The notes beneath the pieces are model-generated. The model saw only the letters and a list, made by a program, of their open reading frames with translations, ran no database searches and was not told the DNA's origin. DNA of 64,000 nucleotides from Pseudomonadota bacterium (lineage in GTDB: Bacteria > Pseudomonadota > Alphaproteobacteria > Rhizobiales > Beijerinckiaceae): NCBI GenBank assembly GCA_023386155.1, contig JAEWKH010000017.1, positions 19,572-83,571 on the forward strand. Reading direction: 5' to 3'. Position numbers and translations under genes: made by a program. The first letter of the stretch is position 1. Every line of letters starts with the position of its first letter. Positions 16,058 through 25,366 of the stretch are shown here, piece by piece.

Positions 16058-16972
16058 GTGTTTCGCCGCGGCTTCCTGCCCAATGTGGGCAACCTCCTGG
16101 CCTTCGAAGCCACAGCCCGTCATGGCAGCGTATCGAGAGCCGCGGAGGAGCTGAACCTGACCCAGAGCGCCGTGTCGCGGCAGATCCAGCAGCTCGAGGA
16201 CTCCCTCGGGGTGTCCCTGTTCAGCCGCTCCCGGCAGCGGGTCGTGCTCACCGATGTGGGGCGCATGTACGCCTCCCAGGTGCGCAGCACTCTCTCCGAG
16301 CTCTCCGACGCCACTCACCAGGCCATTGCGCTCTCCGGCACGAGCGGGGTCCTGAACCTCGCCACCCTGCCGACCTTCGGCACCCGCTGGCTGATCCCCC
16401 GCATCCCGGGCTTCTTCGCCCGGCACCCCGGCGCAACCGTCAATTTCGGCGTGCGCCTCGTGCCCTTCGACTTCGCCGCCGATCCCTTCGATGCGGCCAT
16501 CCATTTCGGCGAGCCGCATTGGCCAGGCGCCGTCTGCGAGTTGCTGCGAACGGAGGAAGCGGTGCCTGTCTGCAGTCCGGCCTACCGGGAGCGGGAGAAG
16601 CTTCTCTCTCCCCAGGACCTCGCCCGCGCCACCCTGCTGCAGCAAAGCACTCGCCCGACGGCCTGGGCCGAGTGGTTCGCCAGCGTCGGCGTGTCAGTCG
16701 GCAATCCCCTGCGCGGCCCGCGCTTCGAGCAGTTCGCCATGGTGGCCCAGGCGGCGGCGGCGGGCCTCGGCGCCGCGCTCATTCCGCACTTCCTGATCGC
16801 CGACGAGCTGGCGTCCGGTCGTCTTGAGATCCTGTTCCCCAACACCCTCGTCAGCGGCGGCGCCTACTACCTCGTCTATCCCGAGCACAAGGCGGAAACG
16901 CCGCTGCTTCGCTCCTTCCGCGACTGGATCCTGGACGAGACCGTCAGGGATAGGCCCGATTCGGCTTCATGA
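16058..16972 (+). CDS. LysR-type regulator, likely of the gcdH operon
   Basis: 304-residue transcription factor. The N-terminal helix-turn-helix (residues 8-66) reads GNLLAFEATARHGSVSRAAEEL then LTQSAVSRQIQQLEDSLGV, with the long linker helix after it. The remainder is a periplasmic-binding-like co-inducer domain (RWLIPRIPGFFARHPGATV). GTG at 16058 is chosen because GGAA is seven bases upstream and because it gives the standard LysR length; the frame is open further up to 15935. It is divergent from gcdH with a 140-base gap, so it probably activates gcdH in response to glutarate or glutaryl-CoA. No clear T-N11-A box was singled out. Its 3' end overlaps the convergent MFS gene by 29 bases. Confidence 0.88.
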   Translation: MFRRGFLPNVGNLLAFEATARHGSVSRAAEELNLTQSAVSRQIQQLEDSLGVSLFSRSRQRVVLTDVGRMYASQVRSTLSELSDATHQAIALSGTSGVLNLATLPTFGTRWLIPRIPGFFARHPGATVNFGVRLVPFDFAADPFDAAIHFGEPHWPGAVCELLRTEEAVPVCSPAYREREKLLSPQDLARATLLQQSTRPTAWAEWFASVGVSVGNPLRGPRFEQFAMVAQAAAAGLGAALIPHFLIADELASGRLEILFPNTLVSGGAYYLVYPEHKAETPLLRSFRDWILDETVRDRPDSAS

Positions 16973-18131
16973 TGCGGAAGCTCAAGATGAACGCCACGAT
17001 CCCGCAGGCCACGATGGCGCTGACCATCGAAAGGGGCGTGCCGTTGTAGAAGGCGCTGACCAGGACAATGACCGCCGCGCCCGTGCTGAGCTGCAAGGTG
17101 CCCATGAGCGCCGAGGCGGTCCCGGCCACCGGCCCATGCTCGTCGAGCGCGAGCACCGCCGTCGAGGGAATGACGTAGCCGAGGCAGCCGAACGACAGGA
17201 AGAGCAGTCCCCAGAGGACATAGGCGTTGTCGACCCCGAACACCGTGAGCACGAACAGCAGGATCACCAGAGCGGCAAAGACTGAGATCGCGGTTCTCAC
17301 CACCCGCTCGGCCCCGAAGCGGCGCATGAAGACGCTGTTGAACTGCGCGCTGCCGATGAACGCAATGGCGTTCGACGCGAAGACCAGGCTGTAGGCCGAA
17401 GGAGTCAGGCCGAAATGCTCGATGAAGATGACGGATGAGCCGGCAAGATAGGCAAAGAAGCTCGCCTGGCTGAACCCGCCGATGAAGGCGAGCCCCAGGA
17501 AGCGCCGCTCCTTCAACAGGCTCCTGTAGGTGGAGAAGGCATGCGCGATGCCATTGCGGTCCGCGTCCGGCTTGTGGGTTTCCGGCAGGAGGAAGAGGAC
17601 GACGGCGAGCCCTGCGAGGCCGATTGCCGCGATCGCCCAGAAGATCGCCCGCCAGGTGAAGAACACCGTCAGGGTACTGCCGGCCAGGGGCGCGAGGATG
17701 GGCGAAACGCTGAAGACCAGCATCGTCGTTGCCATCAGCCGGGCGGCCTCGTGGCCGGTATGCAGATCGCGAATGATGGCGCGGGGAATCACCATGGCGG
17801 CGCAGGAACCGACGCCCTGCAGAAAGCGGAAGGCGATGAGCGTCTCCACATTGGGCGCAAAGCTGCACCCGATGCTTGCCAGGGCGAACAGGCCCAGCCC
17901 GAAATAGAGCGGCGGCTTGCGGCCGAACCGGTCGGAGAGCGGCCCATAGGCTATCTGGCAGACCGCAACCGCCAGGAAGAAGCTCATGAGGCTCATCTGC
18001 ACGGCACTGACATCGACCTGGAATTCGCGGGCGATGGCCGGGAACGACGGAAGATACATGTCGATGGCGAAGGGCCCGACCGCGGAGAGCATGCCGAGAA
18101 CCAGCGCGTTGCGCAGGAAGTGGGACTTCAT
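16944..18131 (-). CDS. Bcr/CflA-family MFS drug exporter
   Basis: 395-residue, 12-helix major facilitator of the bicyclomycin/chloramphenicol resistance (DHA1) group. Seen: VGPFAIDMYLPSFPAIAREF in helix 1 (the FxxDMYLPxxP signature of Bcr/CflA), the motif A loop GPLSDRFGRKPPLYFGL, and RFLQGVGSCAAMVIPRAIIRD (motif C region). Start 18131 (MKSHFLRNALVLG) is by homology of the first helix; the frame stays open to 18308 but that stretch is polar and proline-rich. The ribosome site is weak. Its stop lies inside the 3' end of the LysR gene (29-base convergent overlap). Substrate unknown. Confidence 0.9.
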   Translation of the reverse strand: MKSHFLRNALVLGMLSAVGPFAIDMYLPSFPAIAREFQVDVSAVQMSLMSFFLAVAVCQIAYGPLSDRFGRKPPLYFGLGLFALASIGCSFAPNVETLIAFRFLQGVGSCAAMVIPRAIIRDLHTGHEAARLMATTMLVFSVSPILAPLAGSTLTVFFTWRAIFWAIAAIGLAGLAVVLFLLPETHKPDADRNGIAHAFSTYRSLLKERRFLGLAFIGGFSQASFFAYLAGSSVIFIEHFGLTPSAYSLVFASNAIAFIGSAQFNSVFMRRFGAERVVRTAISVFAALVILLFVLTVFGVDNAYVLWGLLFLSFGCLGYVIPSTAVLALDEHGPVAGTASALMGTLQLSTGAAVIVLVSAFYNGTPLSMVSAIVACGIVAFILSFRIMKPNRAYP

Positions 18132-18476
18132 GGTGAATAGCTTTCGAGCCGGGCCATCGGGCCAGGATTGGAAAAACAGCCCGTCCCGGAGGAACAGGTC
18201 AAGCAATGAAGGTGGAGTGGGTCCCGGCTCACCCCGGGCCAGGGCACCGAAGGTTTCCGGCTGCTTGTAGGCCCTCTGCCGCCTGGGTTCAAGACGAGGG
18301 GCGTTCACAGAGGAATTGAAGTCCGCTCTGGAAACAATGCTTACTCTTCGTTAACCATGAATGCTCATAGCTGATTAACCATCCGGTTGGATGGACCTAT
18401 CCGCGAAAGACCCGTCCCTCATGCGTGGCAGCCCGATACGGCTGACCGGCTCGCTCCAGAATCATCAAAGTTCTTC
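18132..18476. other. 345-base intergenic region upstream of bcsN
   Basis: No gene was recognised; the minus frame of the MFS gene runs open into it to 18308. Its right half is AT-richer and holds two TTAACCAT octamers (listed separately) and a six-base inverted repeat CCATCC-GGTT-GGATGG (18379-18394). It probably contains the promoter of the cellulose operon and, at the left, that of the MFS gene. Confidence 0.5.
18351..18382 (+). promoter_or_regulatory. Tandem TTAACCAT octamers, CtrA half-site-like
   Basis: TTAACCAT occurs at 18351-18358 and again at 18375-18382, 24 bases apart (about two helical turns), 95-126 bases before the bcsN start. TTAACCAT is the known half-site of the alphaproteobacterial cell-cycle regulator CtrA. 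The full TTAA-N7-TTAA arrangement is not present. Regulation of cellulose synthesis by CtrA is inference. Confidence 0.4.
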
Positions 18477-19442
18477 ATGACCGCTTCGCCGCCCCCGAAT
18501 CACATGAGCCTCAGCGTTTCGCGGTCCCCCTCCCACCCCCATTCCGTCCGCCGGGGACTGGCCGGATTCCGCGCCGCGTTGAACTGCCTTGCGGCCGGAG
18601 CTGTCCTGATGGCAGTCGCGGGCTGCGCGGGCCGGTCGGATCTGGGCTATGCGAGCCTCATGTCGGAAGTTCCGGCGACGCGGGCGATCATCGTCCCCCC
18701 GCCCGGCGGCCCCTCCGTGGTAGCGGTCCTTCAGCAGCAATACCAGAACGGCCTCTCACAGGAGATTGCCCTTTCGACGGCCTCCCTGACAGCAGGCCAG
18801 AACGCATTCTATGTCCGCCTGCTCGACAACACGGCGGGCAGCATGGAGATCCCCGAGACCCTCTCCCTGCCCTCCCTGTCCCCTGACCGGCTCCAGAGGG
18901 AGATGGAGGAACGAATGCCGGGCGTCGAGATGGAGACGTCGCTGGTCTATGTGCAGAACAAATTCGGCCCCTTCGGCTTCGCCACCGGGCGCTCGCCGGC
19001 GGGCGACCTTTGCCTTTATGCCTGGCAGCGGATCGAGCCCAGCGAACCCGCGATCCTCGTGCCGGGGGGAGTCATCTCGGTCCGCCTGCGCCTGTGCGAC
19101 GCGGATGCCAGCGTGGATCAGCTGCTGCGCGTGTTCTACGGCTATACGATAGCGGCCTATTATCGCCAGGAATCCTGGAATCCCTATGGAGACCCACCGT
19201 CGCCGCCGGCTCATTTCGGTGAGAGGGATGCTCCCATGTACCCCCTTGGCCTCGGCGACCGCACGGAAAGCACGCCCGTGATTCGCCGACGCAGCCTTTC
19301 CCAGGAATCAGGCCGGGCTGCCTCTGCTCCGGTGCCCAGGCGCACGATCGACCAGGACACGGCTGCCCCGCCCAGCGCCGTTCCAGTGGAATCCGCGCCG
19401 CCGCCCGGATACCCTGTCGTACCGCCGCCCCCGGGGCAGTAG
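18477..19442 (+). CDS. bcsN: Cellulose biosynthesis protein BcsN (lipoprotein)
   Basis: About 321 residues from ATG 18477; ATG 18504 is equally possible and neither has a strong ribosome site. A long charged N-tail precedes a hydrophobic signal and lipobox LMAVAGC, with Cys at residue 50 (41 from the second ATG), so it should be lipid-anchored. The middle (residues about 70-240) matches the BcsN family pattern as I know it: SLMSEVPATRAIIVPPPGGP, then ...YVQNKFGPFGFATG... and a C-terminal Pro-rich tail rich in PPPG. BcsN is found in alphaproteobacterial cellulose operons just before bcsA, as here. Its biochemical role is not established; a periplasmic or outer-membrane accessory role is likely. 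Confidence 0.82.
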   Translation: MTASPPPNHMSLSVSRSPSHPHSVRRGLAGFRAALNCLAAGAVLMAVAGCAGRSDLGYASLMSEVPATRAIIVPPPGGPSVVAVLQQQYQNGLSQEIALSTASLTAGQNAFYVRLLDNTAGSMEIPETLSLPSLSPDRLQREMEERMPGVEMETSLVYVQNKFGPFGFATGRSPAGDLCLYAWQRIEPSEPAILVPGGVISVRLRLCDADASVDQLLRVFYGYTIAAYYRQESWNPYGDPPSPPAHFGERDAPMYPLGLGDRTESTPVIRRRSLSQESGRAASAPVPRRTIDQDTAAPPSAVPVESAPPPGYPVVPPPPGQ

Positions 19443-19562
19443 AACCAAGATTAATTCACCGAATGTTATTACATATAATAGAGTTGTCCTTAACGCTGTG
19501 CCAACAAGCTTAAGCAACACTCTGAATATATTAATAGACCTGACTTAGATCTTGAATTAAGC

Positions 19563-21800
19563 GTGCAATCTCTCACGCAAACCTTCAAGTCGAGAATACA
19601 AACGATGCGAGCGGGTCTTATCGTGACCTTTTGGGCTGTGGCGGCGGTACTGATCGTCTCTGTCGTAGCTCTTCCGATCAGCCTCCAGGCGCACTTCGTT
19701 GCGGGCCTCACCGTCGTGGCCTGCATGATCATTCTCAAGTTCCTCCGCGCTCAAGGCATCTGGCGGCTGATCGCCCTGGCTCTCGGCACCGCCATCGTCC
19801 TGCGCTACGTCTTCTGGCGCACCACCAGCACGATCCCGCCGATCACCGAGGTCGCGAGCTTCGTTCCCGGCTTTCTGCTCTACCTGGCCGAGATGTACAG
19901 CGTGATGATGCTGTTTCTCAGCCTCTTCGTGGTGTCGAGCCCGCTGAAGTCACGCAAGGCGCCTCAGATCGACCCGCAGAACCTGCCGACCGTCGACGTC
20001 TTCATCCCGAGCTACAACGAGGACATCGACCTTCTGGCGACGACCATGGCGGCGGCGAAAGGCATGACCTATCCTGCGGACAAGGTCACGGTCTGGCTGC
20101 TCGACGACGGCGGCACGGACGAGAAGTGCAATGCGAGCAACGCGAACGCCGCCCATCAGGCGCGCGAACGCCGCGCGGAACTGCAGGCTCTCTGCGCTGC
20201 GATGGACGTGAAATACCTGACCAGAGCGCGCAACCTGCATGCCAAGGCCGGCAACCTCAACAACGGCCTCGAGCATTCGACCGGCGATCTGATCGCTGTC
20301 TTCGATGCCGATCATGCCCCTGCGCGCAGCTTCCTGACGGAGACGGTGGGGTACTTCACGACGGACAAGAGCCTGTTTCTGGTCCAGACCCCGCACTTCT
20401 TCATCAATCCGGACCCTCTGGAGCGCAATCTCGGCACGTTCAAGACCATGCCGTCGGAGAACGAGATGTTCTACGGCGTCATCCAGCGCGGCCTGGACAA
20501 GTGGGATGCGACCTTCTTCTGCGGCTCGGCAGCCGTGCTCCGCCGCGAGGCCCTGCAGGAAACCAACGGGTTCAGCGGCATCAGCATCACGGAGGATTGC
20601 GAGACCGCCCTCGACCTCCATTCGCGCGGCTGGTCGAGCGTCTACGTGGACAAGCCGCTGATCGCCGGCCTGCAGCCGGACAGCTTCGCCAGCTTCATCG
20701 GCCAGCGCTCGCGATGGGCGCAGGGGATGATGCAGATCCTGCGCTACAAGTTCCCGCCCTTGAAGCGCGGGCTCAAGCTGTCCCAGCGCCTGTGCTACAT
20801 GTCGAGCAGCATGTTCTGGCTGTTTCCATTTTCGCGTTTCTGCTTTCTCGTCTCGCCTCTCTGCTATCTCTTCTTCTCTCTCGAGATCTTCACCGCATCG
20901 GGAGGCGAGTTCTTCGCCTACACGTTCACCTACATGATGGTGAACTTCATGATGCAGAACTATCTCTACGGCCGCTATCGCTGGCCGTGGATTTCGGACC
21001 TCTACGAGTACATCCAGACGATCTACCTGCTGCCGGCCGTCCTGTCGGTGATCGCCAATCCCAGCAAGCCCACCTTCAAGGTCACGTCGAAGAACGAGAC
21101 CATGGCGGAAAGCCGCGTCTCGGAGCTTGGGACGCCATATTTCATCATCTTCGGCATCCTGATCCTTGGCGTCATCGCCACCGGCGTCAGGGTCTGGGCT
21201 GAGCCCTACAAGGCGGACCTCACTCTTGTGACGGGCGCTTGGAACGTTCTCAATCTCATCATCGCAGGCTGCGCCCTGGGCGTGGTGTCGGAGAGGGCCA
21301 CACGGCGCCAGAGTCATCGGGTTCGCGTCGAGCGGCCCTGCCGCTTCATCATGGGCGACGAAGTCATCGATGCGGTCCTCAAGGACGTCTCGGTCGGCGG
21401 CGCGAGGGTTCACGTTCCGCCCTCCGCCGAGCCGAAGCTGAAGAAGGGCGCCTCGGGCACGCTCGAGTTCCAGCCCTTCTCCAGCCTTCCCGTCCAGCAT
21501 CTGCCGATGGAGATCCGCAAGGTCGGCATGGACAACGCAGGCCTGCTGCTCGGCTGCCGTTTCATGATCGAAAAGCCCGAGCATCGCCGGATGATTGCCG
21601 ATCTCGTCTTCGCCAATGCGGATCAGTGGAGCGAGTTCCAGAAGAACAGGCACCATGACATCGGCGTTCTCCGCGGCACGCTTTGGTTCTTCATGGTGGC
21701 GTTCTACCAGACGGGGCGCGGGCTCTCCTATTTCTTCGGCCTGCAGAAGATCGGCGCCTCAAATCCTCCGGCGCCGTCCGTGGCCCCGGCCGTCAAGTAG
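19563..21800 (+). CDS. bcsA: Cellulose synthase catalytic subunit (UDP-forming), with PilZ domain
   Basis: 745-residue inner-membrane processive GT2 that polymerises UDP-glucose and extrudes cellulose. Seen: N-terminal membrane helices, PSYNED (about residue 150), LLDDGG (180), DAD (248), TED (343) and QRSRWAQG (QxxRW, 381), all catalytic. The gating-loop motif FKVTSK is near 505. The C-terminal PilZ domain binds c-di-GMP through RQSHR (RxxxR, about 582) and DVSVGG (about 608), so the enzyme should be switched on by c-di-GMP. GTG 19563 is used; ATG 19605 is an alternative. The 120 bases before it are AT-rich and may hold an internal promoter. It is followed by bcsB after nine bases. Confidence 0.96.
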   Translation: MQSLTQTFKSRIQTMRAGLIVTFWAVAAVLIVSVVALPISLQAHFVAGLTVVACMIILKFLRAQGIWRLIALALGTAIVLRYVFWRTTSTIPPITEVASFVPGFLLYLAEMYSVMMLFLSLFVVSSPLKSRKAPQIDPQNLPTVDVFIPSYNEDIDLLATTMAAAKGMTYPADKVTVWLLDDGGTDEKCNASNANAAHQARERRAELQALCAAMDVKYLTRARNLHAKAGNLNNGLEHSTGDLIAVFDADHAPARSFLTETVGYFTTDKSLFLVQTPHFFINPDPLERNLGTFKTMPSENEMFYGVIQRGLDKWDATFFCGSAAVLRREALQETNGFSGISITEDCETALDLHSRGWSSVYVDKPLIAGLQPDSFASFIGQRSRWAQGMMQILRYKFPPLKRGLKLSQRLCYMSSSMFWLFPFSRFCFLVSPLCYLFFSLEIFTASGGEFFAYTFTYMMVNFMMQNYLYGRYRWPWISDLYEYIQTIYLLPAVLSVIANPSKPTFKVTSKNETMAESRVSELGTPYFIIFGILILGVIATGVRVWAEPYKADLTLVTGAWNVLNLIIAGCALGVVSERATRRQSHRVRVERPCRFIMGDEVIDAVLKDVSVGGARVHVPPSAEPKLKKGASGTLEFQPFSSLPVQHLPMEIRKVGMDNAGLLLGCRFMIEKPEHRRMIADLVFANADQWSEFQKNRHHDIGVLRGTLWFFMVAFYQTGRGLSYFFGLQKIGASNPPAPSVAPAVK

Positions 21801-21809
21801 AGGTATCTC

Positions 21810-24296
21810 GTGCGTCGGATCTTGATCTTCTCTCTGCTGGCCATCCAAGCGCTGGGCATGCGGGACGCTGTCGCGCAGGCGCCTTTCAGCCTATCGCCCG
21901 GCGCGCCGAGCTCGTCTCCGGCCGCCGCGCCTGCCCAGCAGCAGGAGCCGGCGCAACAGGCTCCGGCGTCGGCACCCTTCGATATGCGTCAGCCCGACGC
22001 CGCGCCCTCGACACCTCCCCCGGCACAGACCAAGCCGGCTCCCGCCCGCCCCGCTGCGGCACCTGCGGCGAGGGCTCCGGCAGCACGCGGCGCGGCCCGC
22101 ATCGAGCGTCCTGTCCTCCCCTTCGAAACGATCCGCCTCGAGGGAGAGACGGATGCGAGATCCTGGACCTTTCACCTCACTCAGGACGAGGCATCGAGCG
22201 GCGCCAGTATCGCGCTCGGCTACAAGAACGCCGTCGTGGTGATGCCCGAGGGATCGCGCCTGAGGATCGCGATCAACGGCGAATCCGTCGTCGACACGCC
22301 GATCTCGTCGTCCGGCGACATCAAGCGCATGACGGCCTCGATCCGGCCCGGCCTCCTACGGGCGGGGCAGAACATCATCCGCCTGGAAGCCTTCCAGCGC
22401 CACCGGACGGACTGCACCATCGAGGCCACGTACGAGCTCTGGACGGATGTCGACTCGGCTTCCACGAAGCTCGTCTTCGCGGAAGGCGCCACCAAGACGC
22501 TGCGCAGCCTTGACGATCTTCCGGCCGTCGGCGTCGACAGCGAGGGGGTGACGATGATCCGCGTGGTCGCGCCCAAGATCTACCGCCCCGAAATCCGCGA
22601 CCGGCTGCTGCGCCTCGTGCAGCTCGTCGCCTTGCGCGGACGTTATGCCCATCCCGTGATCCAGGTGGTGGAATCCGACCCTGGTCCCTCTCCCGTGGGC
22701 ACGATCAAGGTGGCGATGGGCTTGGCCAGCGAGTTGCGCAGCCTGATCCCCGGCGTGCCGGATGCAGCCACGATACAACCGCTGACCATGATGATGCAGG
22801 AGCCGGGCTCGCTTGGGTCCACCCTGGTCGTTACGGGGCCGACCTGGCAGGATCTCGATACCGCTATCGGCATCGTCGGAGCGCGCGGCATCAACGCGGC
22901 GCGAGTCGAGCGCGGCATGATCGACACCGCGTCCTGGCAATGGCCTGAAGTCCCAACCGCCTTCGGTGCGCATTCCTTCCGCTTTGCGGACCTCGGCGTG
23001 CCGACGCAGGAATTCTCCGGTCGGCGGCTGAAGACCAGGTTCTCGATCAATCTGCCGCCGGATTTCTACGCCACGGAGTACGGCGAGGCCGTCCTGCATC
23101 TGGACACGGCCTACACGTCGGTCGTGCGTCCGGGCAGCCATGTCAACGTGTTCGTCAACGGCATGATCAGCACGCAGATGACGATCACCTCGCAGGGAGA
23201 CATCGTCCGCCGGCATAACGTCAGGGTCCCGCTCAGGAACTTCAAATCCGGACTCAACAACGTCACCATCGAGACCATCCTGCTCACGGATGCCGACGAG
23301 CGCTGCGCCCCGGGGGAAACCCTGTCCGAGACCAACCGCTTCGTCCTCTTCGACACCTCCGCGCTCGAGTTTCCGACCTATGGGCGCATCGGGCGCCTGC
23401 CGGATCTCGCCGTTCTGAGTGCCGGTCACTTCTCGGACGAAGATCTGCCGACGACCGTGGTTCTGGCCCGGCCCGATCCCCTGAACTATTCCGCAGCCGG
23501 CACCCTGCTCGCCCGCATGGCCCGGAGCGGCGGCGCGCCGGTGCGGGCGCAGTTTGCAAACGCGGCCTCGGCGGATGACGAATCCGTGCTCTTCATCGGC
23601 GCCGTCGACCAGATCCCTGCAGGCCTCCTCAGCCGCGTGAAGGTCTCTGAGCACCTGCGCATGATCTGGCCCTCGACGCCGGACGAGAGGCCCGGCCAGC
23701 ACATGGCCAGCACGGACTTCAGCCTCCCTGCCGCTCAAGGGGCTCCGGACCGCTCGGCCTCCGCCTCGACGGACGAGGTCCGCAAGCGCTGGTCGGAAAC
23801 GTTCCAGAGGCGCGGCGTCCTCCAACAGACGATCGGCACGGTGCAGGACTGGCTGGAAGGGACGTTCAATCTCTCGCTCGGCTCCCTGTCCCTGGACGAG
23901 CGGACCGATGCGCCCTATGAGCCGCCGCAGCGTGCATCCCTGCTGGTCGCCCAGAGCCGCACAGAGATGTCCGGGGTCTGGACCCTCATGACGGCGCGAA
24001 CGGACAAGGCCCTGGCGGATGAAACGGCGCGGCTCGCCAACCCGACGATCTGGTCCCAGGTCGCCGGGCGTGCCGTCGCGCTCGACCCCAGGGAAATGAA
24101 GCTGCAGGTCGAACCCATCAGGGATTATCGTTTCGTGCAGACGCAGCCGCTGTCGCTCACGAACCTGCGTCTGGTGGCTGCGAACTGGATGTCAGCCAAC
24201 ATTCTTCCCTATGCTCTTCTCATGCTGGCCTGCTGCACGGTCCTGGGCATTGCGACCTCCATGCTCCTGAACCGCATGGGGCGCCGCTCATGGTGA
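21810..24296 (+). CDS. bcsB: Cellulose synthase periplasmic subunit BcsB
   Basis: 828 residues, normal for BcsB. Signal peptide MRRILIFSLLAIQALGMRDAVAQ followed by a Pro/Ala/Gln-rich linker (residues 25-100), then alternating carbohydrate-binding-like and flavodoxin-like domains. Seen: FPxYGRIGRLPDLAVLSAGH and CTIEATYELWTDVDSASTKL, both typical of the family. It ends with a single membrane anchor, ILPYALLMLACCTVLGIATS, which pairs with BcsA. GTG start at 21810 has AGAGG seven bases upstream. It guides the nascent glucan through the periplasm and is needed for BcsA activity. It overlaps bcsZ by seven bases. Confidence 0.95.
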   Translation: MRRILIFSLLAIQALGMRDAVAQAPFSLSPGAPSSSPAAAPAQQQEPAQQAPASAPFDMRQPDAAPSTPPPAQTKPAPARPAAAPAARAPAARGAARIERPVLPFETIRLEGETDARSWTFHLTQDEASSGASIALGYKNAVVVMPEGSRLRIAINGESVVDTPISSSGDIKRMTASIRPGLLRAGQNIIRLEAFQRHRTDCTIEATYELWTDVDSASTKLVFAEGATKTLRSLDDLPAVGVDSEGVTMIRVVAPKIYRPEIRDRLLRLVQLVALRGRYAHPVIQVVESDPGPSPVGTIKVAMGLASELRSLIPGVPDAATIQPLTMMMQEPGSLGSTLVVTGPTWQDLDTAIGIVGARGINAARVERGMIDTASWQWPEVPTAFGAHSFRFADLGVPTQEFSGRRLKTRFSINLPPDFYATEYGEAVLHLDTAYTSVVRPGSHVNVFVNGMISTQMTITSQGDIVRRHNVRVPLRNFKSGLNNVTIETILLTDADERCAPGETLSETNRFVLFDTSALEFPTYGRIGRLPDLAVLSAGHFSDEDLPTTVVLARPDPLNYSAAGTLLARMARSGGAPVRAQFANAASADDESVLFIGAVDQIPAGLLSRVKVSEHLRMIWPSTPDERPGQHMASTDFSLPAAQGAPDRSASASTDEVRKRWSETFQRRGVLQQTIGTVQDWLEGTFNLSLGSLSLDERTDAPYEPPQRASLLVAQSRTEMSGVWTLMTARTDKALADETARLANPTIWSQVAGRAVALDPREMKLQVEPIRDYRFVQTQPLSLTNLRLVAANWMSANILPYALLMLACCTVLGIATSMLLNRMGRRSW

Positions 24297-25366
24297 TCCG
24301 GCTGTCCTGGCTCTTCGCGGCTGTCTTCCTCCTGAGTGCCCCGATGGCGTCATCTCAGAACCTCTCCGTTCAGCCCTTGAACCTTGCGGGCTCCGTCTCT
24401 CCGGCCGACTGGGAGGCCTATCGCGCGCGATTCGTGGAGGGCAATGGACGGGTGGTCGATACGGCCAATGGAAACATCAGTCACAGCGAGGGACAGGGAT
24501 ACGGGTTGCTGCTCGCTCTGGCCGCGGGCGACAGGCGCTCCTTCGAGCAGATCTGGAATTTCACCTTTACCGAACTCCTCATCAGGGACGATGGCCTGGC
24601 CGCTTGGAAATGGGATCCAGCCAGCAAGCCGCGGGTCACGGATCGCAACAATGCGAGCGATGGCGACCTGCTTATCGCCTATGCCCTGGCCAAGGCGGGG
24701 GTAACCTGGCAGGAGCCCCGCTACACGGCGGCCGCGCAGAAGCTCGCCAGAGCCATCGGCAAGAGTACCTTAAGCAGCAGCGGCAGATCCCTCGTACTCC
24801 TGCCCGGCTCCCATGGCTTCAGCGCAGGCGAACGGCCCGACGGCCCGGTTGTCAATCTCTCCTACTGGGTCTTCGAAGCTTTCCCGGTGCTGGCGGCGCT
24901 GGCACCGGAATACGAGTGGAGCCGCGTCTGGCGTGACGGCGTGATGCTGCTGCAGCAGGCGACCTCGGGCCGTGTCAGGCTTCCAGCCGACTGGATCTCG
25001 CTGCAGAACGGGCTCCAGCCCCAACCGGCGGATGGCTTTCCGCCCGAGTTCGGTTACAACTCGTTAAGGATACCGCTTTACCTGTTGCGGGCAGGGATGA
25101 CCGACATGGAGTGGCTGAGGGCTCTCAAGCAGCGCTGGTCTGCAGAGAACGAAGGGGTTGCCGTCGTCAATGTGGTGACGGGACAGGTCCGCGAGCGCCT
25201 GACCGACCAGGGCTATGACATTCTTCCCGCAGCCCTGGCCTGTGCGCTTGACGGCACACCTGTTCCAGAAGCGCTGAAGGCCTTCGAGCCGAGCCTCTAT
25301 TACCCGTCGACCCTGTATCTTCTGGCGAAATCCCTGCTTAACGAGAAGTATCCGCAATGCGTCTAG
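24290..25366 (+). CDS. bcsZ: Periplasmic endoglucanase BcsZ (glycoside hydrolase family 8)
   Basis: 358-residue endo-beta-1,4-glucanase. Signal peptide MVIRLSWLFAAVFLLSAPMASS. GH8 motifs: catalytic acid Glu in ISHSEGQGYGLLLA (about residue 66), the aromatic AAWKWDP, and the base region NNASDGDLLIAYAL (Asp, about residue 125). It trims or releases cellulose chains during export and is a regular member of bacterial cellulose operons. The start overlaps the end of bcsB and its stop overlaps the next gene by ten bases, so the three are coupled. Confidence 0.95.
   Translation: MVIRLSWLFAAVFLLSAPMASSQNLSVQPLNLAGSVSPADWEAYRARFVEGNGRVVDTANGNISHSEGQGYGLLLALAAGDRRSFEQIWNFTFTELLIRDDGLAAWKWDPASKPRVTDRNNASDGDLLIAYALAKAGVTWQEPRYTAAAQKLARAIGKSTLSSSGRSLVLLPGSHGFSAGERPDGPVVNLSYWVFEAFPVLAALAPEYEWSRVWRDGVMLLQQATSGRVRLPADWISLQNGLQPQPADGFPPEFGYNSLRIPLYLLRAGMTDMEWLRALKQRWSAENEGVAVVNVVTGQVRERLTDQGYDILPAALACALDGTPVPEALKAFEPSLYYPSTLYLLAKSLLNEKYPQCV

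Noticed and set aside
18132..19562. Full CtrA box TTAA-N7-TTAA upstream of bcsN or bcsA
   Set aside because: Searched by eye; only isolated octamer half-sites with 24-base spacing were found.
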